DNA from: Brevipalpus yothersi
Taxonomy: Eukaryota; Arthropoda; Arachnida; Trombidiformes; Tenuipalpidae
Length of the DNA stretch: 64,000 bases
Direction of reading: 5' to 3'
Assembly: GCA_003956705.1 (NCBI GenBank)
Contig: QZCP01000062.1
Coordinates: forward strand, 62,001-126,000
In this document: in pieces, positions 1 through 14,363 of the stretch
Numbering within the stretch: position 1 is the stretch's first letter
Layout: each line of letters starts with the position of its first letter
Translations under genes and position numbers: made by a program
The notes under the pieces: generated by a model
Databases searched by the model: none
Told to the model about the DNA's origin: nothing
The model's input: the letters and a program-made list of their open reading frames with translations, nothing else

Positions 1-3000
1 GCTAAACTTTGGTCATCTTTCCATCCTGGATACACGGAATTGGGAGTTTTCACTAGTATTCTATCTGATAATTCCTGAACTCAATCATGTGATTCTGGAT
101 ATCTTTGATTGAGAAATATAGAAGCTTCAATAGATTGACTCATACCACCGATTCTATGACTAAAAAACTTCACATCCCAACTTTTTTTCCTTCCAGAATC
201 TTCCCAAAAGATGTTACAGAATTTATAAGATCGTTTAGGAATTCCGAGTCATCGAGATGATTTCGACTTGTATCGATGAACCTACCTTCATTCTTGAATG
301 ATAAATCTAGAGCATCGGAGGAAATCAATGGAACACATGTAGCTCTCCGTTACTCGTAAACATATCCATCAAAATCATGAAATTTTGGAAATCATTTTGA
401 TTAATCAACTTGATGAATTAACAAATTAAATATCGAAAAAATTCTCGAAGATTTTAGTTGGAGAGGCACTAAGATCCATAGTAAGTTATTTATGTGTTCA
501 ACAACAGTTGTGTGTGTGTTTTGGTTAAAAATAATGGTAAAGTATCTGATCAAAATGAATTTCAAATTTAATGAAAGTTATTGATTAGAAAGGAAGTGGA
601 TCTGATTGCTCACTTCAATGAGTGGACATCTTGACACAGACAAGCTGGCCATAACATGAGTGGATTATAAGTTTGCTTTCACACACAAATTTTCATCTCA
701 GCTCTGTTCAATCCTTTTCTCTCTCTCTCTCTTCCCTATAATTGAATCTGGTTCCTGAACAGTGTTTATGCAAAATTTGATTCCACTTAGTTTGACTTGA
801 TAGTGAGCCTTCTAGTCATCCTCTTGCGTCTTCTCATCATCCTCTCATCATCAGGCCAGCATCTCATAGACACACGCTCTCTCTCTCTCTCTTACTCTTA
901 TTTGGCAGCCAAAGTCTTCTCTCTTTTTCTCTCTTTCACATGCTTCTCATCATTTATGCATCCAAGTGTCACGTTAGACGATAATTAATCCCCATAGTTA
1001 ATTACAAATCAATCCTTTATTGCCATAGAAACATGCATATGAGCTGGAAAAATTTTGCCTACTCTTAACTCTCTCGATTGGCTCTACTTGCAAGAACTTG
1101 AGAGAGAAAGCAAGCCTTACGATCCGCCTTCATTCATCTCATTTTTCATGCAAACACTCAGCATCCAATTTTGATCATGAGAAAGAGAGAGAGAGAGAGA
1201 GAGAAAGTATCTTCTCTCTATTCTAGATCATTTTGAGGGAGAAGAATATCTATCAAGAATAGAGGAAGAGAATGGATTCTTTCAGTATCATCTATCCTCA
1301 CAGTCAACTTTAACTTTTCTCTTCACTGATTTTGTGTTCTGCTTTGGAAGAATTTTGTCCTACATAGAAGGGGAAGAGATGAGCTTTAAATCTGAAAGTC
1401 GCATCTTGCGTGACAATCTGATTCAGTAAGTGAACTGATGGAATGATGAATGGTAGAGAAGTGGGTGAGAGAGAGAGGGTCAACTCAGGTAGACTTCATT
1501 TCATTTGAATGGGAGAAAAATTGAAGAGATTGAAAAGGGAATCCATAATATTACTATTTAGTATTCCCTTCTCATGCCTTACACACGAGTATCGATCGAT
1601 AAGCTGTGATGAAGAAGAAGAAAGAGAAAAGGAAAGCATAAGAGCGGGCAATGATTTTGTTTGGCTTACAGAGAATTGCAAAATTGAATGATTCTATGAG
1701 TAATATTGGACAAAAAATGCATAATAGTATTGCCTTTCACCGTCATCATTTGCTCATTTAACTAGACATGATCATGATGATGAAGAAACAATCGAGTGTG
1801 ACATTTGAGCCTCCGTGAATGATCTGAAGGTAGAGACATAAAATTGAAGATATGTATTTATATGAGCCCACTTCATCATCGAAGGTCTGGATGGGTGTCC
1901 ACGTTTATTGTGAAATCAGCAAAATTCAATTGCTACAAGATCAATAGTCATACGTGTATATGTATAGATTGCGTGATATAAGACGATTATTGTTTGAAGA
2001 AGGAAACAGAATGGAAGTATTGTTGCCAGTATGACATAAAAGTTGACATTATTGACTTGCAAGAATCGAAAATAAGTGGATATAAGGTGGAGAAAATTTT
2101 CCTCTTCCTATTTTTTGCATAAGGTTCAGGGTTTGTGAGTGGAAATTACAATTGAATGAGAGAGAGAGAGAGAGATGATAGAAACCCATTAATGCTCTTA
2201 GTAAATACAGTTTTTTTACCTCATTCTTCATACTCATTCTCAAGCCACTTGGTGAATCAGTTAATCTCATGCAATCAAGACTTTCGCTCATCATCAAATA
2301 TTCTTGAGTGAATGTTTTCATCATCTATTCTGAAGATAGATGAGAAGGGGGAAGAGAAGAAAGTCTTTATTATTAAAATCTCTTGTCTTTGTTTGTTCAC
2401 GCAGGCAACATTTTCATTGTGTTTGGCTTGTTGCCTTTGCTAGGGGAAGCTTTTTTTGGAGATTGAATTGTGATTCATTGAGAAAAGAATGAAGAAAAAT
2501 CAAACGGAAACGGAAATCGAATGATGAGTCCTCTATACTTAAGCCTTGCATGCACATTAATTTGCACCGTATATATAAGAGTCTTTTACCGGAAAATTCA
2601 CGAAATAATTTGAGTTTCTGATAGTAAGAATTCCTCCGTTATAGCTTGAAAGATGATGTTTTTTAATATCTCTTGATCAGGACATCTTCTATTTGATATT
2701 GTATTGGAATATTTTACATTCAAAAAATTCTAGAAGATATGATGACATACTAGTAAAGTGTAGTTTAGTGGTTTGTAGTAAAGATTTTTTGTTTAATGAG
2801 GTACCAGTTGGTCCCAATATGAGAGAATGATGAAGTTTTGGCTTTTTGTGGTATCTCGTGGTATTGTTTGGAATGTTGAAATTAGGAGAAAATATACCAC
2901 ATATTGATGATGCACGATCATTATTCCTATTTTTCTTTATACTCTTAGTTATTTGATTCTCTGCTACCAAGGAGAACGAAAATATGACCAACAAATCAAT

Positions 3001-3641
3001 CAAATTTTGAAAAGTTTCATCAGAATTCTCGGATAGTCAAGGACTAGGAAGAATATCAAAATTTCCTTGTTCAGTCTGCAAGAGTGTTTTCAAATATTTA
3101 TCTTGATATTACTCATCTTAGTTCTTGGAAAAATTTGAGAATTTCTTGTTATTCTTCCCCCATCATCTTTTTCTTCTTCAAATAATGCTTTGATCTACTT
3201 TAGCCACCACTTTGATCGAAAATGATGGTAATTCTTCTTGCATGAAGTATATCTTTTGATACACTCTTAACACACCCTTTTCTTCGATGATTTGCACAAC
3301 ATTTGCGTGATCTGATGACATGAAAAAGTTTCATCTTGATGGAATAAGAAGCAGTTTTGTGAAAGTAAATACATACATGTCTACAGTAGTATGATGCCTG
3401 AAGACCAATTCGTTCATCATGAGAAGATAGTAGCTGAATATCAATAATTGATTCGCTTTTTTTGTAGCTGAGCGTAATTAGTACCTGTATACCTTTGTTC
3501 CTCATCAGTAGGCTTAAGATTCAATTTTTGAAAACTGTAGTGAATCCAAATATATCAAGCATTGATGTACAACTTTGTTACAGCTGTAATACATTTCAGG
3601 CGTGAGCAGTCACTCTCAGTTTCTTCTTAGGATGAATCATA

Positions 3642-3805
<164 letters not shown>

Positions 3806-4604
3806 TTTAAGTTATCAAACCAAAAAAGCGTCCGATTTGCTCCATTATCAATCATGAAACAGGGTGAATCTTTCGAAAAGGACAGATTATGGAAAGAATT
3901 ATCCGACTAATCAGAAAATCAGTCCAAGAATAGGTAAAAAATCTTGAACAAATTCGTCCGATGTGATAAAAATAAAATCTTCGCAATTTTTGCTCCTCTA
4001 CATGAGCTTAACGGAAACACAAATGCTTGAAGTGGGTATGTGTGGGTGCCTATGGACCTTTGATCCAATTGATTCGATGGGAATCGCAATCGGTCACAAT
4101 TGGGAGCTGATCGAGTAATAGAGTAACACGATAAAGGGACTGGAAAGTGGATAAAATGAGGGTGAAGTGACCACTAAAGGGCAACTAAACTGTTGATCCA
4201 ATTGATACAATACAGAGTGAGTCGATTCGTGACCCAAATAGCGTGTTGTTGGGTGCGCCATAATCACTTTGTCGACGATCTCTGGAGAGTATTGCTTTTG
4301 AGGAATTATTTTTGCTCAAATAGATTGAAAAACTTGGAAGGTTTTCTCGGAATGCAATCATTGTTTCGGTTATCGACTGTTGGTTATGGGGAAATTTCTT
4401 GACCTCAAGGAGAAAAAAGTGGTGAAAGATGAGATTCTATACCGAAATATCAGAAAAGATGAACATGATGTGGCTCAAGATGACTTCGAATAACCATGTA
4501 AGAAACAGCCTCCTATCATGAATAGGATTGAAAAAAAGGAGGAGAATAAGTTGATCTTATTAGCATTCAGATTATGCACACATGCCATGGAACTAGCTGC
4601 TGAT

Positions 4605-4610
<6 letters not shown>

Positions 4611-4652
<42 letters not shown>
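4611..4652. repeat. (CT)n microsatellite
   Basis: Uninterrupted CT dinucleotide run of about 42 bp. Confidence 0.95.
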
Positions 4653-4660
<8 letters not shown>

Positions 4661-6928
4661 GTTGATCCAGATAGCTTATTGAGTGAAAAAGAAGATGGAA
4701 ATGTAAGCATTGAGAAGTCACTATCCTCTTTGCAATATTGTAGCGATATCATCCGATTTTAGAGAAATATTTCGCAAAACTAGATTTGAATTCTGTTATC
4801 TCGATTCAAAGAGTGGAAAGAAAAGATAGAGAAACCACTCGAGAACGAAGAATATTTCTTTATACATGTATGGATATCATTTTATTCCCTAGCAATATGC
4901 ATTTTCTCTTTTCTAAACTTCTCTCTCTCTCTCTCCCTGTTTTCCTTTTCATTTACTTGTAGTGATCGCTCAATTTTCATGAGATTCTTGCAGATTGAAT
5001 CTTCTCATCTCTCTCCTCTACTTTCTCATATGTTATGTTTACATACACAGATATACTGTTCTGCCCACAAAAATATCATGCTAACAACCATTCTTTTCCT
5101 CCTCCTTTGAAGGTTTTCTTGTTCCACTGAATCAAGCGTACCATCGAGATGATGATCATACTATTTCAATCTCTAGTATTCATAGTGAATATCATTTCAA
5201 TTTTAATATGGTTAAGAAGACCATGAAGATCTTCTCGGCTATTCACTTGGGAGGAATAAAAGTAGAAGTGGAAACATTTGTGAATGTATGCCTAAACCAT
5301 CTGGTACATGTAGTTATTTGCTCTATTTTTACAATATACTAAGACAATTTTTTTCAATGAGCTGAGATGATAATGAAAGTTTTTTGACAATACTGAGCAA
5401 GAATTCATAGCCAAATCAAGATAAGTGATACCAAAAGTTGTAAGAAATCACCACAAAATATCCATGAAAAATGCGATAATTTTCATTTAACTCAATCATA
5501 TTATCAATTCTTATGAAACCTCAAGTCATCAAGAAAAAATTGAAAATTTTATAAATCAAACAATATAAATATTTTCCATCATACAGCTGACTGATCTTCC
5601 GTGCAAGTAAGACAATCTCAATCGAAAATTGTGGAAACGGAACCGGAAATGCATTTGTGTGGGACCAAAGAGTTGAAAAATTTATTGATCGAATGTGAAG
5701 AATGTGGAGAAGAAAGCAGAAAAGAGCATACATTAAAATGATATGTAATCAGGAAAGTGTCATGAGTTGAAAGAAGAATGAGGAGGAGCTTGAGTAAAGG
5801 TATACTTTGTGATGAAGAAGAAGAAAAAGGAAGCTGGACAGTGAAGATGGATGAGAAATGTCTCTCTCTTTCATCCTTCGAAAACACTATAATTTATGCC
5901 ACTATCTAGTGATTCCACATTGAACAAGACACTGCAATCATATTTATTAGCACAAGTGAAAACTATCCTCGAATTTAAATTACCATCTTTCCAAAAGGAA
6001 AGACAGAGAGAGAGAGGGTGAAGCTCTACATTCCTCTTGGATGAACTCATTTATCTCATCCATTTGCTTCTCCTTTCATCATTCTCATCCAACATCCTCT
6101 TGCCTCATCCAATCTACACTTTGCAAAGTATTCTGGAGTGGACATGAACTCAAATCTAATGAGAAATGTAAGCATTCCGAGAATTTTTATGCCCAAAGTA
6201 TCATGTGTCAACAAGAATAAGAGAATTGAAGATCTACCGATGGATGTTGAGTTTGATTAGGATGAGCATTCGATGAGAATTAAAAAAACCTTATCAAATG
6301 CTCTCTTCTCATGACCGCAAGTAAATTCAAATTCCTCGAAAGCATTACATGGGCATTTTCTCGTATCTTGATGAAGCAATACCGCTCGAAACATTAGTAG
6401 GTACATTTTGATTTTCTAGTTTCATGTCATCAAATTCTTGAGCCCAAATTGTGAAAGATCAAGCAGCCTCTTTACTGCTTCAAGGGAGTAAGCCTAAATT
6501 TTGATACCCAATTCATTGTCTCCTTTCCCGTAATGTTAAGCTTAATTGCCACCCCCGAAGCTATTTGCATGACTCTTCTTCCCTTCATCGTCTTCTTCTT
6601 CTTGTTTCATTTTTATTCCACTGGATTCCTCTCATCTTTACTTTACTCTCGGACAAACTTTGCTTCAAATTTCATCGAAACTAGAATCGATGATACTGCA
6701 TCATCATGATCATCATCAAAGAGCATGAAGGAGAAGAAGAAGAAGAGTAAAATTCTCTCTCTCTCTCTCTCTTTCTGTGTGTGTAGCGTTCCCTTTGCAC
6801 ATACATGATGACATTAAGCCATGGCTATTCACAATTAATTATCTGCAAGCCACGTTTGCTGCCTGGACACCGATACATTGCAACAATGTTTATAAGTTGA
6901 TGGAGAGAGAGGTTCATGATGCAGGCTT

Positions 6929-6930
<2 letters not shown>

Positions 6931-6961
<31 letters not shown>
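6931..6961. repeat. (GA)n microsatellite
   Basis: Uninterrupted AG/GA run of about 31 bp. Confidence 0.95.
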
Positions 6962-6964
<3 letters not shown>

Positions 6965-9900
6965 AGACTGAAGCTGGAGAAATGAATAAGTTGAATTAAC
7001 AGGTTTCATGGGGATTTTTCGACTATTAATCGATGAAAAGAATGAGATTCTATGCAAATCAGACACCAAAACAGCTAAGCAGTTAGAATAATTAAACTTT
7101 ACCTTCTCATTGCATCAGATCATCTTGCATACTGCATACTCAGGCACAGAGATAGAGTCTGTGAGAATTTGACTATTCTAGGAGGATAGCTAGCTCTTCG
7201 ATTTGGCCGAATTCATTTGAATTTGTCCATTTTGACCTGTTAATAATGATTTCCATCCAATAATCTTACAGGAAATCTTAAAATTTCAAAGACTTGTCAA
7301 AACAGTTTAACTCTGAGAGAAAGTCTTAGCCAGCTCTGATCAGGTGAAAATTTGTAATAAAACCCTATCTAGACAAACATTTCATTTCGGTTGATAGAAC
7401 ATGTAGCCCATGCAATCCCCGCCACAAACTTGTGTTTAAAACTGTGAAGAATTCAATCAGGGAAGAACACATCTAGCATTCATGATCTAGAAGATTCTTA
7501 GGATTCTTGACATTTGAATTCGATTCTCAATTAACATTTGATTGAAGACAACAATTTTTCATCCCCTTTTGGGTAGATGTCTGGTGATGGTAATTTCAAA
7601 TTCTACAAGAATGCATGATTCCTTTCGAATAATTGCTTATACTTTATGTTCTTTGTACTATCTTAATTGAGAATATACATGTTTGGTGGTCAAGAATAAA
7701 ATGAAAAATTACTCCATTCTCACAATGAAAAGAAAGAATATGACTTTACACATTATCTGACACCTCAGAATGAGAAAACCATCAAAATCTTGTGAAATAT
7801 TTCAGCTAACTTGCCTCCCATTCATCTGTTGTACCATCTTCTACAAAATGATTAAGTCCAGTTAATTTGAAATGATGGAAGAATCGTGTTGATGAGGATC
7901 AAAGAGGGAGGATGATGAAGAAAAAGGGGGGAGAATAGAAATGAGAATAGGAGGACAAATGAAAGAGGTGAAGAAAGAGGCGTTCAATGCACAAGAATAA
8001 AAACACGGCTAAGATGGGACAATGTTAGAGAGGCGAGAATGGAAAGAATTTTTAATCTAAATCAAGTTAATAAACTTTCTCTCTGGACTGTACATCATCA
8101 TGTAAATTCACTCATTTACCACTGTTCTTGTTCTTCATCTCATCTCATCTCTCCATCTTTTTCTCTTTACATTACTAATTTCTCGGTACTTTGTTACTTA
8201 GTTACTGGGTTCACATTTTCTTGATGAAAATGGTGGAAGAGAGAGAGAGAAACAAAAGGCAGAGCAAATAAGAGTGTACGAAAAATTACAGACATTCAGC
8301 ATTATACACCAATATTCTATTCCTTTAATTTCTTTTGATTAGATCAAAATTTATAAGTTGAAGAATATTTGCATTCAGATGGAGATGTATGGATTCCCAT
8401 TTCAAAGGCCCTAAAATGAACCCTTAGTGGATAGCCATAATGGAGAGAGTAGAGATAGAGAGAAAGCCAAGAATACTAATTTCAAAGGGAACAAATTCAG
8501 GGTACTGGTGTTGATCAAGACAATAAATTTTGTCAACTTTGTTCCCATTTGCATGGTCAAATGATCCTTTGTCTCAGCTTCTTCACACTCTATCACTTTG
8601 CTCATCAAGGCATCCCACAGAGCATTGGACATTTCTCTTTCTTCATAGCAAGTCTTCATGATTCTAGAAGCCCATAAAAGAAGTAATCAATGTACCCCAA
8701 TTTTCTCTTCTAATTTAGTCAGAAATTTGAGGAGAGATTCATGGAAGAAAGAGAACAAATTACTCTAGCTATCATAAGATTTGTCGCTATTTCTTCCAAT
8801 ATATGTAAGTTTATATCGCTTTTGGAACTCATGAATACATGTATTCAAGTAAAAACTTGAGTGTAGAGAGAAGATTCGCAAATGGATCAGAAAATATCCA
8901 GTAAATTGCTTAAAATTTGACTTGAAAGAATCAAAGTATGTATGCATCGAATAATGATCAGATTTCACTGATTTATTAAGAAAAAGGACAATTAGAAATA
9001 AGTTTCAGTCCAAGAGAGGAATTATTAATCAAATAGATCATGGATTTTCTTGATTTTTGATCTGTTTTGCTATAAGCTCATTTTTTCTGTCACAGGATTC
9101 GGACTTACAATTAATAACAAAATTCTGATTTAAACCTTAGTTTAAACCTTCTTATGACTCAAAATAAAATGAATCTTTTTCAAATACAGCCTAACTCTTA
9201 CCTAACTGAATGAACCTTCATCTCGAGAGCAAGAAGCCTCAGTCTAAAATCAAAAATTGTGAAAAAACTGCTGATTTTTTTCATGCTGGAACTTTTCTGC
9301 TAACTGAAAGAGAAGAAAAATAGGTTTCCCTCAAACTTTTCATCAAGGAGGATTCAGCTACTCATATTTTATCTGGTTGTGGGTGAAGTACCGTTAACCG
9401 AAGTTCTGCCATTCTGCCTTTTATTGTCGACTCATCTGCTATCTTGGGTTTGTGTGTACATATATTTTGTTTCGAAATATTTTCATACATTATACAATCA
9501 TAATTGTCATCTTGATGAAGCCTCTAAATGCTTGAGTGGCAGTAACGCTAGGATTTTCTGGATTTTTTTCCCAACCATAGCTGCAGAGATCGCTGAATGA
9601 AAGATAATACTCGAATGCATAAGGAAAGAGTATATAAAAAGTGTTAATTGTTGAGAAAACTCATGAGAATTAGTGGTGCAAATGTGATGATGATGCAGTT
9701 TGGAAAAGAAGTGATGCCTAAAAACGCTCAACACAAGACATAGAATGGAAAAGGGAATTCAGAGTAAGATGAGATTTTATCAAGCAATCAGAGTGTCCAA
9801 AAAGTTGGGCATACAAAAAGCGATTGAAAAGACTAAGGCATAGCTACTGAGAATTCGGGATGCTGTATGCGTGTGTCTGTATGGATGGTGAATGAGAAAA

Positions 9901-10163
9901 ATGATTGAGGCTGTGGATGAAAATCGTTTCCTCTGAAGAGTTGAGCGAGAAGAAGAGAAGAGAAAAAAGTTCATCCTTTACTCATAATCATCTTCATCAG
10001 ATACGTGGTGTTACATTCATAAGCCACGGCAAAAGAATTAGTGACATTCACTGATGAGAAATGAATGTCTATACGATGGAAAATGATATATAACGGTTCT
10101 TTTTCTCCAAAAGTGATAGAAAAAAAAGAGTTAAATGGATGAAAATTGGGTATGAAAAAGATG

Positions 10164-10185
10164 CACACACACACACACACACACA
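10164..10185. repeat. (CA)n microsatellite
   Basis: CA dinucleotide run of 22 bp, one of few non-GA microsatellites in the window. Confidence 0.93.
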
Positions 10186-12487
10186 TCAAGCGACACCCGC
10201 AGCTTTTCCAACAGCATCCAAGAATGAGGAGGAGGAAATGGATGAAGATGGGGATGAGAAAGTGTGTGAGAGAGATGCCAAAATTTATCATCCATTAGGC
10301 CAGGCTACTTGAATAATTATCAAGAAAGTCCATGAGGAATGAGGTGTTTTCATGTAGAGGAATTGAAAATTCATCTTCTCATCAGGATGCAGATTTATTT
10401 ATGCAAATTAAGGAATGAAGACACACTCTTGCTGCTATAGTAGTGAGGTTAGAAGGACTTTAAGCGGACTTGGATGAAAAACTTCCAATTCACGATGGAA
10501 CAGCTATAGATAGTGAGAATGTTCTTTTGAGTAACATAATTTTGATTTCGAGTGATGAGATTCTGATGTCCAGTTTTAGTTGAGCTTTAATCCCAAGCTT
10601 TCAAGTAATTCACATATGCCAAAGCTACTTTTGCCCCTCTTCTTATTTTGCCTTTCTCCTTGCCCAACATCTTTTCTCACTTATTCAAATTATTGCAACT
10701 GATGCATAATTAATGTGCTTTAGTATGCAAAATTTTCACCTAGTTTAACTCTTTCTCTTACTTGACCATCATCATCAGCTTGAGCTACATTCTCGGAAAA
10801 AATTTTCTTTCCTTCATCCTTGTACTATTCTAATTCTCATCCGGGCAACTATTTTCTACATCCATCCAATTCTTTGAATTTTCTCTTCCTCTTTCTTCTT
10901 CACTTTCATCATACACACAAAATTCGATCGAGGCTCATTAATTCTTCATCTCATCACCAGTATTAACTCAGCTCAATTTGAAATTCGAATCACATTGACC
11001 AGAAAGCTTCACGAAGGGGCTACTCTTCTCTCTCTCTTACTTTACTTCTTCTTTGAAAAATTCTCCTCCAAATCCATCGGCAAGCCTCCCAATTTGATTG
11101 TCAAATTGTATCCCCTTGTCTTCCTCATCCATCCTCATCCTTCTCTCATTTCAATCTATCGTCTCAGCATCTCTCTCATCTTCTGCTCCTCTTTCTTCTC
11201 TCTCTCCCTCTTCTTTCATCAACACACACATACATTCTTTTGATCTGGTCATTCCATCAGCTTACCGCTTCTCTCTCTCCTCCTCAACCCTTTTCTTTGA
11301 ATTTCATTCTCTCTCTCTCTTTCTCTTATCTCTCTTTGAGCTCTTTTCTCCCCCTATTTTGCATACACACCAACTCTAGGAGCTCGAAATTCATTTACAT
11401 GCATCAGTGGATGGCCAAGTTGATTTGCTTCTCTCTCTTCCGCTCAATGACCATCTTTACTTTCTCTTTCTCTTGCACAATCTTTTCGATGAGCAGGGAG
11501 AAGAAAAGTTAAGAGAAGGAGATTGAAATTCATGATCCACTGAATTCATGAGCAATCTTTGGAAAATTTGTTAATGAGAGAAGAAATGTCCAATCATTTG
11601 TTTCTCATTTTACTTACCAAAATAGTCTCGGTGAAGGAGGCAATCAGGAATCATTGAAAGAGAGAGAGAAAGATGATGCCAGAAGATGAAGATGGAGAGA
11701 AAGGGAGAGGAAAATTTGATGCATCTTTTGTTTGAATCTGGAGTACAGCACTTTCAGTGCCAATTAGTTCTGAGAGTAAATTTTTCCCTCATCAGCAGTG
11801 AGATACTCTCAATATTGCCGGAAGGCTGATGAAGAAGCAAGATTTTGGATAGCAAAATAAAAGTAAACCATGAATGCCTCTACAAACTCAAGTGAACTAG
11901 ACTTTCATCTAAGGCCAGCTTAGCTTAGCAAATGAGCGTGAAAGTGGTAGCCGAAAAAAACCAATTAAAAATTAACCAAGACCTGCTCAGATACATTCAT
12001 TTATGGATCAAATGCTAATGCATCTGTCAATGCCTCAAGTGTTCTTGTATAGTATGTTGCAAGTCAAAATCAGCGAATATGATGAAGAAACATCAACTTT
12101 AGTCATATGAGAGTGCGAGAGAGAGAGAGAGAAAACTGTTCCTGCTAAAAATATCTTATAGAGAGATACCCTTTGGAAGCCCAGGATTTTGCTGGAAGTA
12201 TCAGGATATGGAATGATCATCTCACTCATCAATCATGATATAATTTCGAAAATATCAACTGTTATTCTATGAACTCAGGCAATGATACCAGTTGATTGAG
12301 ATTTGCTTGGATATTTATCAAAGTTTTGATCCAAAATTGTGATGATATTTGCCTGGTCGTGGATGAGTCCCTGATATTTTTGAAGATATCTTACTGAAGA
12401 GCTTATCGAACGGAATGAGCCTCCAAGAAGTGTGGAAACGCAAACATTCGGGAGATGCAAACAAATTTCCGTTATTCATGGGAACAA

Positions 12488-12490
<3 letters not shown>

Positions 12491-12519
<29 letters not shown>
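12491..12519. repeat. (GA)n microsatellite
   Basis: Pure GA run of about 29 bp. Confidence 0.93.
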
Positions 12520-12522
<3 letters not shown>

Positions 12523-13126
12523 TCGGAAAAGGGGATGAAGGGGCTACCCTTCAAAAATCAGTGAAATTAGATGGTCCCAGTAGGAGGCAAAAGATTGGTG
12601 AAGGGATCGAGTGCTGCTTACTTGCCTCATCTCATCCCAGCATCTCCAACGGAAAGTGAACGGAGCAAGGAAAAGCCAATACAAGTTGGAACAGATTGTC
12701 CTGTTCCGACAATAGATGAGCGAAAGAGAGAGAAGAAAGAAAGAGATGAGGGCAAAAGATGAATGGAGGAAGTGAAAACGACTGTCAAAGCGAACATAAG
12801 AGAGAGTCAAATTCGATTATCCTTCATCTCCTGCTGATGGCCACCTAGATCAGGCTATCTTTATGTTATACAGTATATATATTCACAACTGATGGTTGAG
12901 AAATAAAATTCATGTGTTTTGGGGACTAAATCAAAACACACGCAGTAAACCTAGCCGTTTCACAGCCCTAACTACCATGATTCGTACTTCTCATTCTTCT
13001 CATCATCCCAAAGTCTTTCTTTCGATACCCAAAGATTGCCAAAAGAGCGGGAGAGAGAAAATATTACTCATTTCTTTTTATCGACACCAAACTAAGCTGA
13101 TGTCGAGCCTGGAGAAAGATGAGGAA

Positions 13127-13134
<8 letters not shown>

Positions 13135-13196
<62 letters not shown>
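13135..13196. repeat. (GA)n microsatellite
   Basis: Pure GA run of about 62 bp. A (CT)n run begins 143 bp further on (13340), so the two together could form an inverted repeat. Confidence 0.95.
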
Positions 13197-13200
<4 letters not shown>

Positions 13201-13337
13201 CCATAGGATCCATTATTAGAGGCCCAAAAGACGGACTTTTGTTTGAGTTGCCGCTTAGCACGCGAAAGGCGTACACAAAAGACTATGCTCAAGGCCCTAT
13301 CCAAATGGCCTGACATGGCCTGGGCTCTTTTCTTTCA

Positions 13338-13339
<2 letters not shown>

Positions 13340-13378
<39 letters not shown>
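13340..13378. repeat. (CT)n microsatellite
   Basis: Pure TC/CT run of about 39 bp. It is followed by further CT-rich sequence to about 13.8 kb, including four tandem CTTCT-type units near 13600. Confidence 0.95.
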
Positions 13379-13381
<3 letters not shown>

Positions 13382-13869
13382 AGCCACTCGGCTCCTGATC
13401 TCTTATTCCTCTTCTTTCATTCTCCACATTCTTTAATTTCGCTTTCTCTCTCTCTCTCTTTCTCCTCCATCTCATTCGAGATCTCTCTTTCTCTCACTTC
13501 ACAACGGCTAGCTGATCCGTAAAAGTAGCTTTCCTGCAAGGCCTGTCAGGCCGCATCCATCTTCTCCGCTCGGGATGAGGTCGATTCAGGCCGTTTCTCT
13601 TCTCTTCTCTTCTCTTCTCTATTTTTCGCCCTCGCCTCTCAGCTCTTAGCCTCAGTCTCTCTTTCTCTCCATCTTCACGCTCTCTTTCGTCCTCCTTCCC
13701 ATCATCACCCGCAAGATCGTTTTCACTCTCGCGTACCTGATGCATTTACTTTTGCTCTCTCTCTCTCTCTCTCCTTTATTTGCATCCTCACAGCACTCTC
13801 TCTCAGATCACCAAATTGCTTTTATGCATATAGCCCGGGCCATATTTTCCACCCATCAACTCGTGTTGC

Positions 13870-13899
13870 TCACAAGCCGAAAACCTTATCGGCTTGTGA
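13870..13899. other. perfect 11-bp stem hairpin
   Basis: The arm CACAAGCCGA (13871-13880) is followed by an 8-nt loop and its exact reverse complement (13889-13898). The flanking T and A extend pairing to 11 bp. No gene is recognised around it. It could be a palindromic protein-binding site or an RNA hairpin; the sequence alone does not decide. Confidence 0.7.
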
Positions 13900-14299
13900 A
13901 AAGAATTAGTGGTTGTTGCTCTTGCTTCCAGGAATCCTCTCAGATTGGACTACAAAGGCGAGTGCAGCTGATCTCAGCCTCTGTGATCATATGATACTTC
14001 TTACGCTCACTATGCGATTGAAATAGAGCATCCCAACATCATATTGATCAAAGCAGACTGAATTTTCTTGGCAATTACATAGCTCACACACACCACGACC
14101 ACCAATGTGTACCCTGGCTGAATCATAGAATGAATATTTGCCGAGAAATTTTCTGACTTGATCTGCTGGAAAATTCAAAAATTGAGAAGAACTACTACTG
14201 TATATCGAGATGAAATATTTCATAGGCGATACCTCACCTATCTCATTTCCCATGAATCTACAGAGTAAAAATCTTGAAATCTCTGATGAAAATAAGATC

Positions 14300-14301
<2 letters not shown>

Positions 14302-14359
<58 letters not shown>
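14302..14359. repeat. (CT)n microsatellite
   Basis: Pure CT run of about 58 bp. Confidence 0.95.

Positions 14360-14363
<4 letters not shown>

Noticed and set aside
11098..11512. Overlapping plus-strand frames at 11.0-11.5 kb rich in Ser, Leu and Phe
   Set aside because: They arise from CT-rich sequence in all three frames and have no motif or splice support.
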